Shown here: positions 6,045 to 13,061 of the stretch, in pieces | How the letters are laid out: each line of letters opens with the position of its first letter | Position numbering within the stretch: the stretch's first letter is position 1 | Origin: Deltaproteobacteria bacterium | GTDB taxonomy: Bacteria; Desulfobacterota; Desulfobacteria; Desulfobacterales; C00003060 | Assembly (NCBI GenBank): GCA_019309245.1 | Contig: JAFDGP010000025.1 | Location: 1 to 14,744 of the forward strand | Reading direction: 5' to 3' | Length of the DNA: 14,744 bases | Notes under the pieces: model-generated | Told to the model about the DNA's origin: nothing | The model's input: only the letters and a program-made list of their open reading frames with translations | The model's database searches: none | Position numbers and translations under genes: made by a program

Positions 6045-6719
6045 TTATGCGTCTTCCGTGTACAGTACCGCCAGGATGACGGCCTGTTTTTCCCCGGAAC
6101 AACGCACCAGGTGGGGCACTGTGGAATCGTAGTAAATACTGTCGCCTTCCTGGAGGACCTCGCAATGCTCCTCCAACGTCACCTCCAGGGATCCTTCCAG
6201 CACGTAGATGAACTCCTGGCCTGCATGGGTGGAGAGTTCTTTTTTGCCGGTTGAGGGCAACAGGGTTACCATGAAGGGTTCCATGTGTCGGTCTTTTTTA
6301 TCGGGCGCCAGGGATTCGTATGTGTAACCGTACCGGTCATCTTTGTCCGAGGTAAACCGTGCGATCACGCGCCGATCGGCCTTGCGGGTTACGGTGAAGG
6401 GCTTCGTCTGCCCGGTGGAGATAAATCGGCCGAGCTGCATATGAAGGGCTTTTGAGATTCTGACCAATGTGCCCAGGGGCGGAGAGACCTCGTTGTCCTC
6501 AATTCGGTTGAGTTCCTCCGCGGGGATTCCCGTGCGCTGGGCGACATCCTCCACCGTGAGCCCCTTTTCTTGCCGGACCAGGCGGACCCTTTGTCCCAGA
6601 GAGGCTGTTTGAGCCTCCTGCGCCGCAGTGTCTTGCGGTCTTTTGGGCGCTGCGGTGGATGAGAAGGTGTCGATGTCTTCAAGGAATCCTTTGTACGCGT
6701 CTTTATTGGCTTCGTTCAT
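6045..6719 (-). CDS. XRE-family regulator with C-terminal cupin domain
   Basis: A 224-residue protein. Residues 1-40 are a polar tail (MNEANKDAYKGFLEDIDTFS and on). Residues 41-97 are an XRE helix-turn-helix (LGQRVRLVRQEKGLTVEDVA, then IPAEELNRIEDNEVSPPLGT). Residues 150-222 are a cupin with motif 1 HAGQEFIYVLEGSLEV and motif 2 GDSIYYDSTVPHLVR. Proteins of this layout are one-component repressors or activators sensing a small ligand in the cupin barrel. The cupin keeps His165, Glu169 and His203, so a bound metal is possible. It lies 62 nt after fabD on the same strand and is probably co-transcribed, which suggests control of acyl or fatty acid metabolism (inference). The ribosome binding site is weak. 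Confidence 0.85.
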   Translation of the reverse strand: MNEANKDAYKGFLEDIDTFSSTAAPKRPQDTAAQEAQTASLGQRVRLVRQEKGLTVEDVAQRTGIPAEELNRIEDNEVSPPLGTLVRISKALHMQLGRFISTGQTKPFTVTRKADRRVIARFTSDKDDRYGYTYESLAPDKKDRHMEPFMVTLLPSTGKKELSTHAGQEFIYVLEGSLEVTLEEHCEVLQEGDSIYYDSTVPHLVRCSGEKQAVILAVLYTEDA

Positions 6720-6781
6720 GGGTTCTTCAGTCCTTTTTACGATTTCATCAGGCCTTGATCATGGCTTTCGAAAGGACGACT

Positions 6782-7723
6782 CTAGGTCATGGCGTTAAGA
6801 AATTTTTCCAGGCCCTTCATGCTGTCCACATTGAAGGTTTGATGGTCATAGTTATCCGGGACAATCTTGCGCAACAGGCCGGTCAGGACCCGCTTAGGTC
6901 CGATCTCGGCGAAGATCTCGACCCCCTCATCCTGCAACCGGCACATGCTGTCGTACCACCGAACAGGACTGCACAGTTGTCTGGCCATGATATCGGAGAT
7001 CTGATCGGGATCGGATTCCACGTCCGCGGTAACGTTAAAGATGAGGGGAATGACAGGCGCTTGAAAAGGGATTTGTTGTAAAAACGCGCGAAAATCTTTC
7101 TCAGCACCGCGAATCAACTCGCTGTGCCAGGCCCCGCTGACCTTAAGCGGAATGGCCTTGGCTCCCTGCTGGGTAGCCAATTCAGAGGCGTATTCTACAG
7201 GTTCCGGCGCGCCGGTCGTCACGATTTGTTTGGCGGCATTGTGGTTGGCGACCGCCACCACCCCTTTTTTTGCCGCCTGTGAGACAATTTCACGTACGGT
7301 ATCAATCTCAAGACCGATAATGGCATGCATGGCTCCTTGATTTTTGCTGGCTTCGCGATGCATCAAACGACCTCTTTCAAACACCAACTTCACCGTACCC
7401 TCGGCCGTGGTGACCCCAGCGGCTTTAAGGGCACTATACTCACCCAGGCTGTGGCCTGCCACCCAGTCGGGCCGAACGCCCTCTTTTTCCAGGACTGCAA
7501 GGACGGACAAGTTCACGGCGGTTACCGCGGGTTGGAGGTTCACGGTGAGCGTGAGATCCTCCATCGGACCTTTGAAACATAGCCTGGAGATGTGCGTTTT
7601 GGTGATCTCGTCCGTCATGTCGAAGATCTCTCGGACAAAATCATATTCCTCATAAAGGTCCAGGCCCATCCCGACGAACTGGGAACCCTGGCCTGGAAAA
7701 AGAAACGCGGTTTTCTTTTTCAA
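6782..7723 (-). CDS. fabD: Malonyl-CoA:ACP transacylase (FabD)
   Basis: A 313-residue enzyme, the usual FabD length. It moves malonyl from CoA to acyl carrier protein in the cytoplasm, giving the extender unit for type II fatty acid synthesis. Visible signatures are FPGQGSQ (Gln12), GHSLGEYSAL with nucleophile Ser92, FERGRL (Arg117), GAWHSELI with His200, ARQLCSP (Gln249) and EIGPKRVLTGL, at positions nearly matching E. coli FabD. The start is a TTG at 7723, chosen because a perfect AAGGAGG lies 6 nt upstream; in-frame codons further upstream would add a non-conserved basic leader. It is unusual in sitting between hemA and an XRE-cupin gene with no other fab genes nearby; the rest of the pathway must be elsewhere. 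Confidence 0.93.
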   Translation of the reverse strand: MKKKTAFLFPGQGSQFVGMGLDLYEEYDFVREIFDMTDEITKTHISRLCFKGPMEDLTLTVNLQPAVTAVNLSVLAVLEKEGVRPDWVAGHSLGEYSALKAAGVTTAEGTVKLVFERGRLMHREASKNQGAMHAIIGLEIDTVREIVSQAAKKGVVAVANHNAAKQIVTTGAPEPVEYASELATQQGAKAIPLKVSGAWHSELIRGAEKDFRAFLQQIPFQAPVIPLIFNVTADVESDPDQISDIMARQLCSPVRWYDSMCRLQDEGVEIFAEIGPKRVLTGLLRKIVPDNYDHQTFNVDSMKGLEKFLNAMT

Positions 7724-7729
7724 TTGTCG

Positions 7730-7736
7730 CCTCCTT
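7730..7736 (-). promoter_or_regulatory. Perfect ribosome binding site that sets the TTG start of fabD
   Basis: AAGGAGG on the minus strand, 6 nt before TTG at 7721-7723. It fixes the start 17 codons downstream of the first in-frame start-like codon and compensates for a rare initiation codon. Confidence 0.75.
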
Positions 7737-7843
7737 GTTAGAGCAAAATGCCAACCTCGGTCGGACTTACACACCTGTCGGCCGGGAACTGAAAGTTTTC
7801 TTCCTTGCAGGTTCGTTTCGGAAAGATCCCGACCCGGCCGATG

Positions 7844-9169
7844 TTATTCGTCTTCAGGGCTGTCGGGACTGGGGCGCGTGTTGTTCTCCGTAGATTGGTC
7901 CAGATTGAAAAGTCGGCGTGTGATGTCCAGATAAAGCGCCTTTTCATCCCGGTGGCCGCTTGCCTTGAGAAAGACCGTAGGGTCATGCAAAAGTTTGTTT
8001 ACCAGAGCGGCGGTCAATCTGTCAATGGCGGCCCGATCTTCTTCGGAGAGTGTGTGAAGGGATCCAAACGTTTTTTTCAGCTCGCGCCGTCGAATGGCCT
8101 CGGCCTTTTCCCTGAGCCCAACGATAGTGGGAACCACGTCAAGTCCTTGAAACCACTTTCGAAACTGATAGACGGCTTCGTCAACGATGCGTTCTCCTCT
8201 GACGGCCTCTTGGCGGCGTTCTTCGATGTTTTCCTGAATGGCGTTCTTGAGATCGTCGATGTCATAGACATACACATTGCTGATGCGGTTGATTTCCGGG
8301 TCGATGTCTCTGGGTACCGCAATGTCGATAAAGAAGAGAGGGCGGTTTTTCCGTGCCCGCATGAGGCCGTTAAAATCGTCGCGGACCAGGACGTAGTGTG
8401 GGGCTCCGGTTGAGCTAATCACAATATCTACCTGTTTGAGGAAATCCAGGATCTCTTCGAAGCGAATGGGTGTCCCCCGGAACTTTTCAGCCAGTTCGAC
8501 CCCCCGTTCAAAGGTCCTGTTGGCCACGAAAATCGGTCTGGCCCGGTTGTTGACCAAGTGTTCCACCGCCAGCTCCGCCATCTCTCCGGCGCCGATGAGC
8601 AAGACGGCCTTTTGGTCCAGTTGGCCGAAAATTTTTCGGCCCAACTCCACCGCCGCATAACTGATGGACACGGCATGATCGCCGATGCTGGTTTCGGTTC
8701 GTATCCGTTTGGCCACGGAAAACGACCGGTGCATAAGCCGGTTTAACACCACACCACAGGTGCCGTGCTTGCACGCCTCCCGGTAGGAGTCCTTGATTTG
8801 CCCCAGGATCTGGGCCTCGCCGACTACCATGGAATCCAGGCTGGCCGCCACACGAAACACATGGCGCACCGCATCATCTCCTATATGGATATACAGGGAG
8901 TCTTCAAAGACCGAACGGGGGGTACTTTTGAAGGTGGCAAGGAAATCCTTGACGGCCTCCACGGCCTTTTCCGGAGATTGAGAGGCCAACAGGAATTCCA
9001 CCCGGTTGCACGTGGAAAACAGGGCCATTTCTTCCACCAGGGGGTGCCCGCTCATGGTGTCGAGCACCTCGGCGGTGTCTTCACCGGAAAAGGCCAACCG
9101 TTCCCGGACCTCAACCGGTGCTGTCTTGTGATTCAGGCCCATGGCCACAATTTGCCTTTTTTCAACCAT
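7844..9169 (-). CDS. hemA: Glutamyl-tRNA reductase (HemA)
   Basis: A 441-residue enzyme that reduces glutamyl-tRNA(Glu) with NADPH to glutamate-1-semialdehyde, the first committed step of C5-pathway tetrapyrrole synthesis. Motifs are GLNHKTAPVEVRE (11-23), FSTCNRVE with catalytic Cys54, SLDSMVVGEAQILGQIK (110-126), the NADPH-binding LIGAGEMAEL (191-200), NRTFERG, FIDIAVPRDIDP and a C-terminal dimerisation helix with KLLHDPT. The polar tail (ENNTRPSPDSPEDE) is variable in the family. The start at 9169 has only a weak AAAG upstream but fits the family N-terminus. It follows the CcsA/HemX-like gene by 75 nt, the common hemX-hemA pairing in which the membrane protein can influence HemA level or serve cytochrome maturation. 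Confidence 0.95.
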   Translation of the reverse strand: MVEKRQIVAMGLNHKTAPVEVRERLAFSGEDTAEVLDTMSGHPLVEEMALFSTCNRVEFLLASQSPEKAVEAVKDFLATFKSTPRSVFEDSLYIHIGDDAVRHVFRVAASLDSMVVGEAQILGQIKDSYREACKHGTCGVVLNRLMHRSFSVAKRIRTETSIGDHAVSISYAAVELGRKIFGQLDQKAVLLIGAGEMAELAVEHLVNNRARPIFVANRTFERGVELAEKFRGTPIRFEEILDFLKQVDIVISSTGAPHYVLVRDDFNGLMRARKNRPLFFIDIAVPRDIDPEINRISNVYVYDIDDLKNAIQENIEERRQEAVRGERIVDEAVYQFRKWFQGLDVVPTIVGLREKAEAIRRRELKKTFGSLHTLSEEDRAAIDRLTAALVNKLLHDPTVFLKASGHRDEKALYLDITRRLFNLDQSTENNTRPSPDSPEDE

Positions 9170-9244
9170 TTCTTTGTGTCCAGAACGCTCCCCCAGTGGG
9201 TGAGCCCATGATTTTGGAAGGGTTTATTGTGTTCAAATCGGCAC

Positions 9245-10033
9245 CTATCCAAGGAAGAATAAGAAAAACGTGAAAACGAGGATAACAAATCCCACAATGG
9301 TCATCATCGCGGCCCGTCTTCCCCGCCACCCCACGGCCAGGCGTTCGTGCACCAGAGCGGCATAAACCAGCCAGGTGATAGCGGCAAAGACCTCTCGAGG
9401 AGTCCAGCTCCACAACCGGCCATGGACCATCTGGGCATAGATCACTCCCGAGATGATTCCGAAGGTCAGAAGCGGAAACCCGACAATAAGGCTGGCATAA
9501 CCCACAGAGTCCAGCAGGGTGAGTGAAGGGAGCCGTCTGAAGAAAAAACCGCGCTTTTTTTCCTTAATGGCGCCTTCCTGAATGAGGTACAAGATACCAA
9601 CCAGACAGGCGATCGCCAGGGCCGCCAGGCCCAGCACCAACGTGCCGATATGAACCGTTCGCCACAGGCTTGACAAAAAAGGTGCCAACTGAACCTGAGG
9701 CCGCGGCAGGATCGAGGCGATAATGACCGCCAGGGTGGCCAGGGGGGCGACCAGCGCCCCCAGAACCATGAGGTGGAACCTGATTTGCAGCAACAGGAAA
9801 ACAGCCACAACTGCCCATCCAAAAGTGGAGAGAGTCTCCTGAAGGTTCTGGACGGGAAGGTGTCCGCTTTGGGCAATCTGGAGTCCCATGACGCCCGTAT
9901 GGCAAAGAAACCCCAGTAACAACACGAGGCTTGAGACCCGGTAGATCAACCGTTTCTGAAGGACAATATATCCCTGATATCCAAGCGAACTTCCGATGTA
10001 GCCGGCCATCGACAGCGCAAACAATATGTTCAT
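9245..10033 (-). CDS. CcsA/HemX-family membrane protein (cytochrome c assembly type)
   Basis: A 262-residue integral membrane protein with about eight hydrophobic helices. The signature near the C-terminus is HGRLWSWTPREVFAAITWLV followed by HERLAVGWRGRRAA, which corresponds to the Trp-rich heme-handling segment of CcsA/CcmC/HemX (commonly WSWDPKE). Here the usual Asp is Thr. Histidines at LCHTGVMG, WRTVHIG and ALVHERL fit the heme-ligand positions of CcsA-like proteins. The ATG at 10033 is preferred: it has GAGGG 7 nt upstream, while a TTG at 10051 has none. It lies between the siroheme gene and hemA, so it may act in heme delivery for cytochromes c or modulate HemA, as HemX does in Bacillus. 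No CcsB/ResB partner is adjacent. Confidence 0.85.
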   Translation of the reverse strand: MNILFALSMAGYIGSSLGYQGYIVLQKRLIYRVSSLVLLLGFLCHTGVMGLQIAQSGHLPVQNLQETLSTFGWAVVAVFLLLQIRFHLMVLGALVAPLATLAVIIASILPRPQVQLAPFLSSLWRTVHIGTLVLGLAALAIACLVGILYLIQEGAIKEKKRGFFFRRLPSLTLLDSVGYASLIVGFPLLTFGIISGVIYAQMVHGRLWSWTPREVFAAITWLVYAALVHERLAVGWRGRRAAMMTIVGFVILVFTFFLFFLG

Positions 10034-10112
10034 ACCATAACCCTCAAACAATTATGTGGACCCTGTGAAGCCCCCCATGCGGTACGCAAACGGCCTGGGC
10101 GGCGTCCTGTGG

Positions 10113-10778
10113 CTACCCGTTGGTCACCAAGGTTTCCCAGGTGTATGTTCGGCCGAACACCTCACTGACCTTTGCTGTCACATCTTCGGTGCGATTCTGT
10201 CGGATCATTTCCAAGATTCCGGCTTCCAGAAGGCGTTCAAACCGGTCTTTATTGGCTTCCGGGCTTTGTCCGGCGGCCAGGAGCCGTCGGCGAATTGCCC
10301 CCATCAGTTTAAGGAGCATTGCATATTCGGGGCCAAAATGTCGTTCCAGGTCCCGCCGGATCTTTTTTGCCAGGGCCGGACTCTGGTTTGACGTGGAGAT
10401 CGCGATAACCAGGTCTCCTTGCCGGACTACCGACGGCAGTACAAAACTGCAAGCCGCAGGGCGATCCGCGATATTACACAGGATCCGCAGTCGGGCCGCG
10501 TCCCGACTGATCTTCTGGTTGGTCTCCTCGTCGCTGGTGGCGCCGATCACAAGAAAGGCCGCTCCCAGATCAGCGGTTCGGTAATCCCTGAGTTTTAAGT
10601 CGAGGATGCCTTTTTCCGCCAGCTCTTGTAACCGGCGCGTGGCATGTTGGGTTACAACAACCACGTGCGCCCCACATTCCAGAAGGCCCATGACCTTGCG
10701 TTCTCCTACGGCGCCGCCGCCCACAACCACACAGCGCTTGTTCTCGACGTCCAGGTTTATAGGATAATAATGTTTCAT
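10113..10778 (-). CDS. Precorrin-2 dehydrogenase / sirohydrochlorin ferrochelatase-like (CysG N-terminal, Met8 type)
   Basis: A 221-residue protein corresponding to the N-terminal half of CysG or to yeast Met8p. It oxidises precorrin-2 to sirohydrochlorin with NAD+ and may also chelate iron to give siroheme. Seen: Rossmann motif CVVVGGGAVGERKV (16-29), LVIGATSDEETN, the active-site segment CNIADRPAACSF with Asp105 at the position of the CysG catalytic Asp, and ISTSNQSPALAKKIRRDLE. The methyltransferase half (CobA/UroM) is absent and must be separate. It is the first gene of the minus-strand tetrapyrrole run. In sulfate reducers siroheme is needed for dissimilatory sulfite reductase. The ribosome binding site is poor (GGCGG). 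Confidence 0.9.
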   Translation of the reverse strand: MKHYYPINLDVENKRCVVVGGGAVGERKVMGLLECGAHVVVVTQHATRRLQELAEKGILDLKLRDYRTADLGAAFLVIGATSDEETNQKISRDAARLRILCNIADRPAACSFVLPSVVRQGDLVIAISTSNQSPALAKKIRRDLERHFGPEYAMLLKLMGAIRRRLLAAGQSPEANKDRFERLLEAGILEMIRQNRTEDVTAKVSEVFGRTYTWETLVTNG

Positions 10779-10805
10779 GGTGCCGCCGTATAGGTCAGAT
10801 CAGTG

Positions 10806-10826
10806 ACTACCAGTAGAAATGGTAGT
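10806..10826. promoter_or_regulatory. Hairpin in the leader of the siroheme-HemA operon
   Basis: ACTACCA (10806-10812) and TGGTAGT (10820-10826) form a 7-bp perfect stem with a 7-nt loop, 28 nt upstream of the siroheme gene start. No T-run follows on the minus strand. It could be an operator or an mRNA structure affecting initiation. Confidence 0.35.
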
Positions 10827-10878
10827 ATGAGGAAGGCCCCTGAAAGGCGCCTCAACACCAAAGTTCTCCTGATAGTCG

Positions 10879-11006
10879 CTGATGAATCCGTACACAATCC
10901 ACCGGCTTTGCCGGTGAAAATTGAGAAGGTTATGCCGGCTCCGAAGTGGTTTTCGAATCTGCGAGTCGGTATCCGATTGCCGGTGGATTGTGTACGGATT
11001 CATCAG
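10879..11006. repeat. Perfect 28-bp inverted repeat enclosing 72 bp (MITE-like or leader structure)
   Basis: Bases 10879-10906 (CTGATGAATCC... to ...CACCGGC) are the exact reverse complement of 10979-11006. The enclosed 72 bp contain smaller hairpins. CACCGGC (10900-10906) can pair instead with GCCGGTG at 10910-10916 across TTT, so a local and a long stem compete. TCGG-TAT-CCGA also folds. No target-site duplication was seen at the outer edges. This element fills much of the roughly 400-bp gap between the siroheme gene (10778) and the IHF/HU gene (11179); no coding sequence is apparent in the gap. Confidence 0.8.
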
Positions 11007-11026
11007 AAAATGCCTTAAGGATCAAC

Positions 11027-11055
11027 ATGATACAAGAATATCAGGTTTTAAGCAA
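11027..11055 (-). promoter_or_regulatory. Candidate promoter of the tetrapyrrole operon
   Basis: On the minus strand TTGCTT (11050-11055) and TATCAT (11027-11032) are 17 nt apart. The -10 is good, the -35 poor. A transcript from here would start near 11020 and carry the whole 28-bp inverted repeat in a leader of about 240 nt. Confidence 0.3.
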
Positions 11056-11120
11056 ATCAAAAATTTGTATTCCCGAAATATCCCGCCATATTCTGCCAAA
11101 AAACTAACTGTTTATTTTGA

Positions 11121-11149
11121 TTGACATTTCTTGCGTAATCGTCTATAAC
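11121..11149 (+). promoter_or_regulatory. Strong sigma-70-type promoter of the IHF/HU gene
   Basis: TTGACA (11121-11126), a 17-nt spacer and TATAAC (11144-11149), preceded by an AT-rich stretch at 11050-11120 that could act as an UP element. The predicted start is near 11156, giving a leader of about 23 nt before the ATG. Confidence 0.75.
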
Positions 11150-11178
11150 GCCCAAAACGGACTCTGGGGGAGGCGCAG

Positions 11179-11463
11179 ATGAACAAGTCGGATCTTATCG
11201 AGGCGTTACGGGCAGAGACAGGACTGACAAAGGCCAAGGCTGAGGCCGTGGTGGATATCTTTTTCGGTAAGATGACGGACGCCTTGGTCCGGGGGGACCG
11301 AATCGAAATCCGGGGCCTGTGTAGCTTCTATGTCAAAGAATACAGGGCTTATGTCGGCAGGAATCCCAAGACCAAAGAGCCGGTTAAGATCAAACCCAAG
11401 AAGCTGCCGTTCTTTAAGTGCGGAAAAGAGCTTAAGGAGAGGGTTGATGTTTACCGGCGCTAA
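11179..11463 (+). CDS. IHF/HU-family nucleoid DNA-binding protein
   Basis: A 94-residue protein with the full HU/IHF fold: helices MNKSDLIEALRAETGLTKAK and AEAVVDIFFGKMTDALVRGD, the turn RIEIRGLCSFYVKEY, and the DNA-bending arm with GRNPKTKEPV, then KIKPKKLPFFKCGKELKERV. Arg-Asn-Pro of the arm inserts between base pairs in this family. It dimerises and bends DNA in the nucleoid and at promoters. A GGGGGAGG ribosome binding site lies 5 nt before the ATG. The sequence is closest in style to deltaproteobacterial proteins called IHF beta. It could support the sigma-54-type promoter seen at the right end of the window, since IHF often does so elsewhere (inference). Single gene, convergent with the histidine kinase. 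Confidence 0.93.
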   Translation: MNKSDLIEALRAETGLTKAKAEAVVDIFFGKMTDALVRGDRIEIRGLCSFYVKEYRAYVGRNPKTKEPVKIKPKKLPFFKCGKELKERVDVYRR

Positions 11464-11602
11464 TTTGTTCCCATTTTTTATAAGGTTGACCGAGGGGGAT
11501 TTCTCAGTTGCCCGTTGCTGGCTTACTCAAAGCTGGCGACTGAAACTCCCGTCCGGAAGCTCCTGTTTTTGACGCGAATCGATTTTGGCTGGGCAACCGG
11601 TT

Positions 11603-12877
11603 TCAAAGTGGTCTGTTCTTCTTTGCGCCGGGTCGGGCCATTTTCGGACACATAGGCAGTTCGAACCAGAAACAGCTTCCCATGGGGACCTCGTCCTTGA
11701 CCCCGATGCGGCCGCGGTGGGCCCGCACGGCCATTTTGCAGAAGGCCAACCCCATGCCCGCGGTGTACATTCGGCCGTCTGTTTGTTTGTCAATCTGCGT
11801 GTACTTCTCAAAAATCGCCTTTCGGTGCCGGGCAGGGACGCCCGGCCCGTGATCCTTGACGAAAAACCTGATCTTAGACGGCCCCGGGTAGTCAAACCCT
11901 ACCTGAATTGCCTGCCTTTCCGGGGAATAGCGAATCGCATTGGTCAACAGGTTCTGCAAGACTCTGAGCAATACGCCCCGGTCTGCTGAGAACGGACGCT
12001 GATCCGGCTGCGGAGGAAAGACCTTCTCAAACAGGAGTTCCCGCGTTTTTCCCACCCGAACCAACCGTCCAAGTGCCTCGGTGACAAGATCCGCCGGGTC
12101 GATCTTTTCGAAGACCAGCTCGAGCCTGCCTTCTTCCAACCGGGCGATATCCAGCAAGTTCGACACCATGGTCTGGAGCGCGCTGCAGCCCTGCTGCGCG
12201 GATTCCACAAATAGCCGATTTTCCTCACTGATGGTATAAGACAGGATGTCCAGATTGGCCACCATTTCCGAGATCGGTCCTTTCAGGTCGTGGATCAACA
12301 TATTGAAGAGGTCTGTTCGAACTTTTTCGAGCCTTTTGAGTTGCAGATTTTTCTTTTCAAGCGCCTTTTTGCTCTTTTTCAGGGACTCGGCTAGGCGCTG
12401 CGTTTCCAGCGTGTTGATGACCAAGCCCGCAATCTGCAGAAGGATCTCCTGTTCCATGTGTTCAAAGAGGTCTTCGCCGATCTTGTCGGTGACATTGAGC
12501 ACTCCGATGACCCGGGTGTTGCTGATGATCGGAACAATCAGAAAAGCAGACTTTTCATATCGGCCGACACGACTCGGAAACAGGGCGTTCTGTGTGGCCT
12601 TATCCACATAGAGCGGCTTCTTATGCCTGACCACCCATCCCGAAGGGGTCTTTTCGTCCACGACCTGCCTTGCGCCCAGCGCGTCGGGATGGGTCGAAGC
12701 CACCACCTCCAGGGCCTTTCGACCCTTCAAGAGCATGATAGAGCCCCGTTTGGCCTGCATGCAAGACACGATCTCACCAAGGACCCTTTCAAGTTTTTCA
12801 CGAAACGCGAGCCGATGGTCATTGGAGATTGCCATGATGGAGAGCAGGATTTGTAGAAGTTTGGCTTGTTCTGTCAT
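11603..12877 (-). CDS. Soluble GAF-domain sensor histidine kinase
   Basis: A 424-residue cytoplasmic kinase with no transmembrane segment. Residues 10-158 form a GAF domain (ERVLGEIVSCMQAKRGSIML, PSGWVVRHKKPLYV, SAFLIVPIISNTRVIGVLNV). A coiled coil follows at about 160-188 (LAESLKKSKKALEKKNLQLK). The phosphoacceptor helix is FNMLIHDLKGPI with His196. The ATPase domain has the N-box LQNLLTNAIRYSP (Asn309, Asn313), the G1 box KDHGPGVP and the G2 box GMGLAFCK. It autophosphorylates and passes phosphate to a receiver, most likely the neighbouring response regulator. The ATG at 12877 is chosen because the family-like sequence begins there; 25 further codons upstream run into repeat DNA. The ligand is unknown. 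Confidence 0.88.
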   Translation of the reverse strand: MTEQAKLLQILLSIMAISNDHRLAFREKLERVLGEIVSCMQAKRGSIMLLKGRKALEVVASTHPDALGARQVVDEKTPSGWVVRHKKPLYVDKATQNALFPSRVGRYEKSAFLIVPIISNTRVIGVLNVTDKIGEDLFEHMEQEILLQIAGLVINTLETQRLAESLKKSKKALEKKNLQLKRLEKVRTDLFNMLIHDLKGPISEMVANLDILSYTISEENRLFVESAQQGCSALQTMVSNLLDIARLEEGRLELVFEKIDPADLVTEALGRLVRVGKTRELLFEKVFPPQPDQRPFSADRGVLLRVLQNLLTNAIRYSPERQAIQVGFDYPGPSKIRFFVKDHGPGVPARHRKAIFEKYTQIDKQTDGRMYTAGMGLAFCKMAVRAHRGRIGVKDEVPMGSCFWFELPMCPKMARPGAKKNRPL

Positions 12878-12916
12878 GGTCCCGTTCCGATTGTGTTTGA
12901 ATTTCAGAACGCCAGA

Positions 12917-13028
12917 TTGGCCATTGGTTATTTGGTATTGGCCGTTGACCACTGTTCAACATCGGCCGGTATCCGGCATTGGTCACTATCCCCGGTTCAC
13001 CGGAAACCAGTATCCGACCACTGGGAAC
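12917..13028. repeat. Degenerate heptamer repeats between response regulator and kinase genes
   Basis: The sequence reads in 7-base steps: TTGGCCA, TTGGTTA, TTTGGTA, TTGGCCG, TTGACCA, CTGTTCA, then more degraded units such as CCGGTAT and CCGGCAT, to about 13028. It occupies most of the 184-bp gap (12878-13061). It resembles the short tandemly repeated heptamer tracts known from several bacterial genomes. Periodicity is clear in the first five units, weaker after. Confidence 0.55.
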
Positions 13029-13061
13029 TCCATCTACCGACCTCTGGCTTATGGGTGGAAA

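Noticed and set aside
10800..11124. Three 67-71 codon frames (both strands) in the gap before the IHF/HU gene
   Set aside because: They translate the inverted-repeat element (both yield WIVYGFI from its arms) and have no coding signals.
11464..11602. Terminator between the convergent IHF/HU and kinase genes
   Set aside because: CAGTTGCC/GGCGACTG can pair with one wobble but the nearest T-run is about 20 nt away, so no convincing intrinsic terminator is present.
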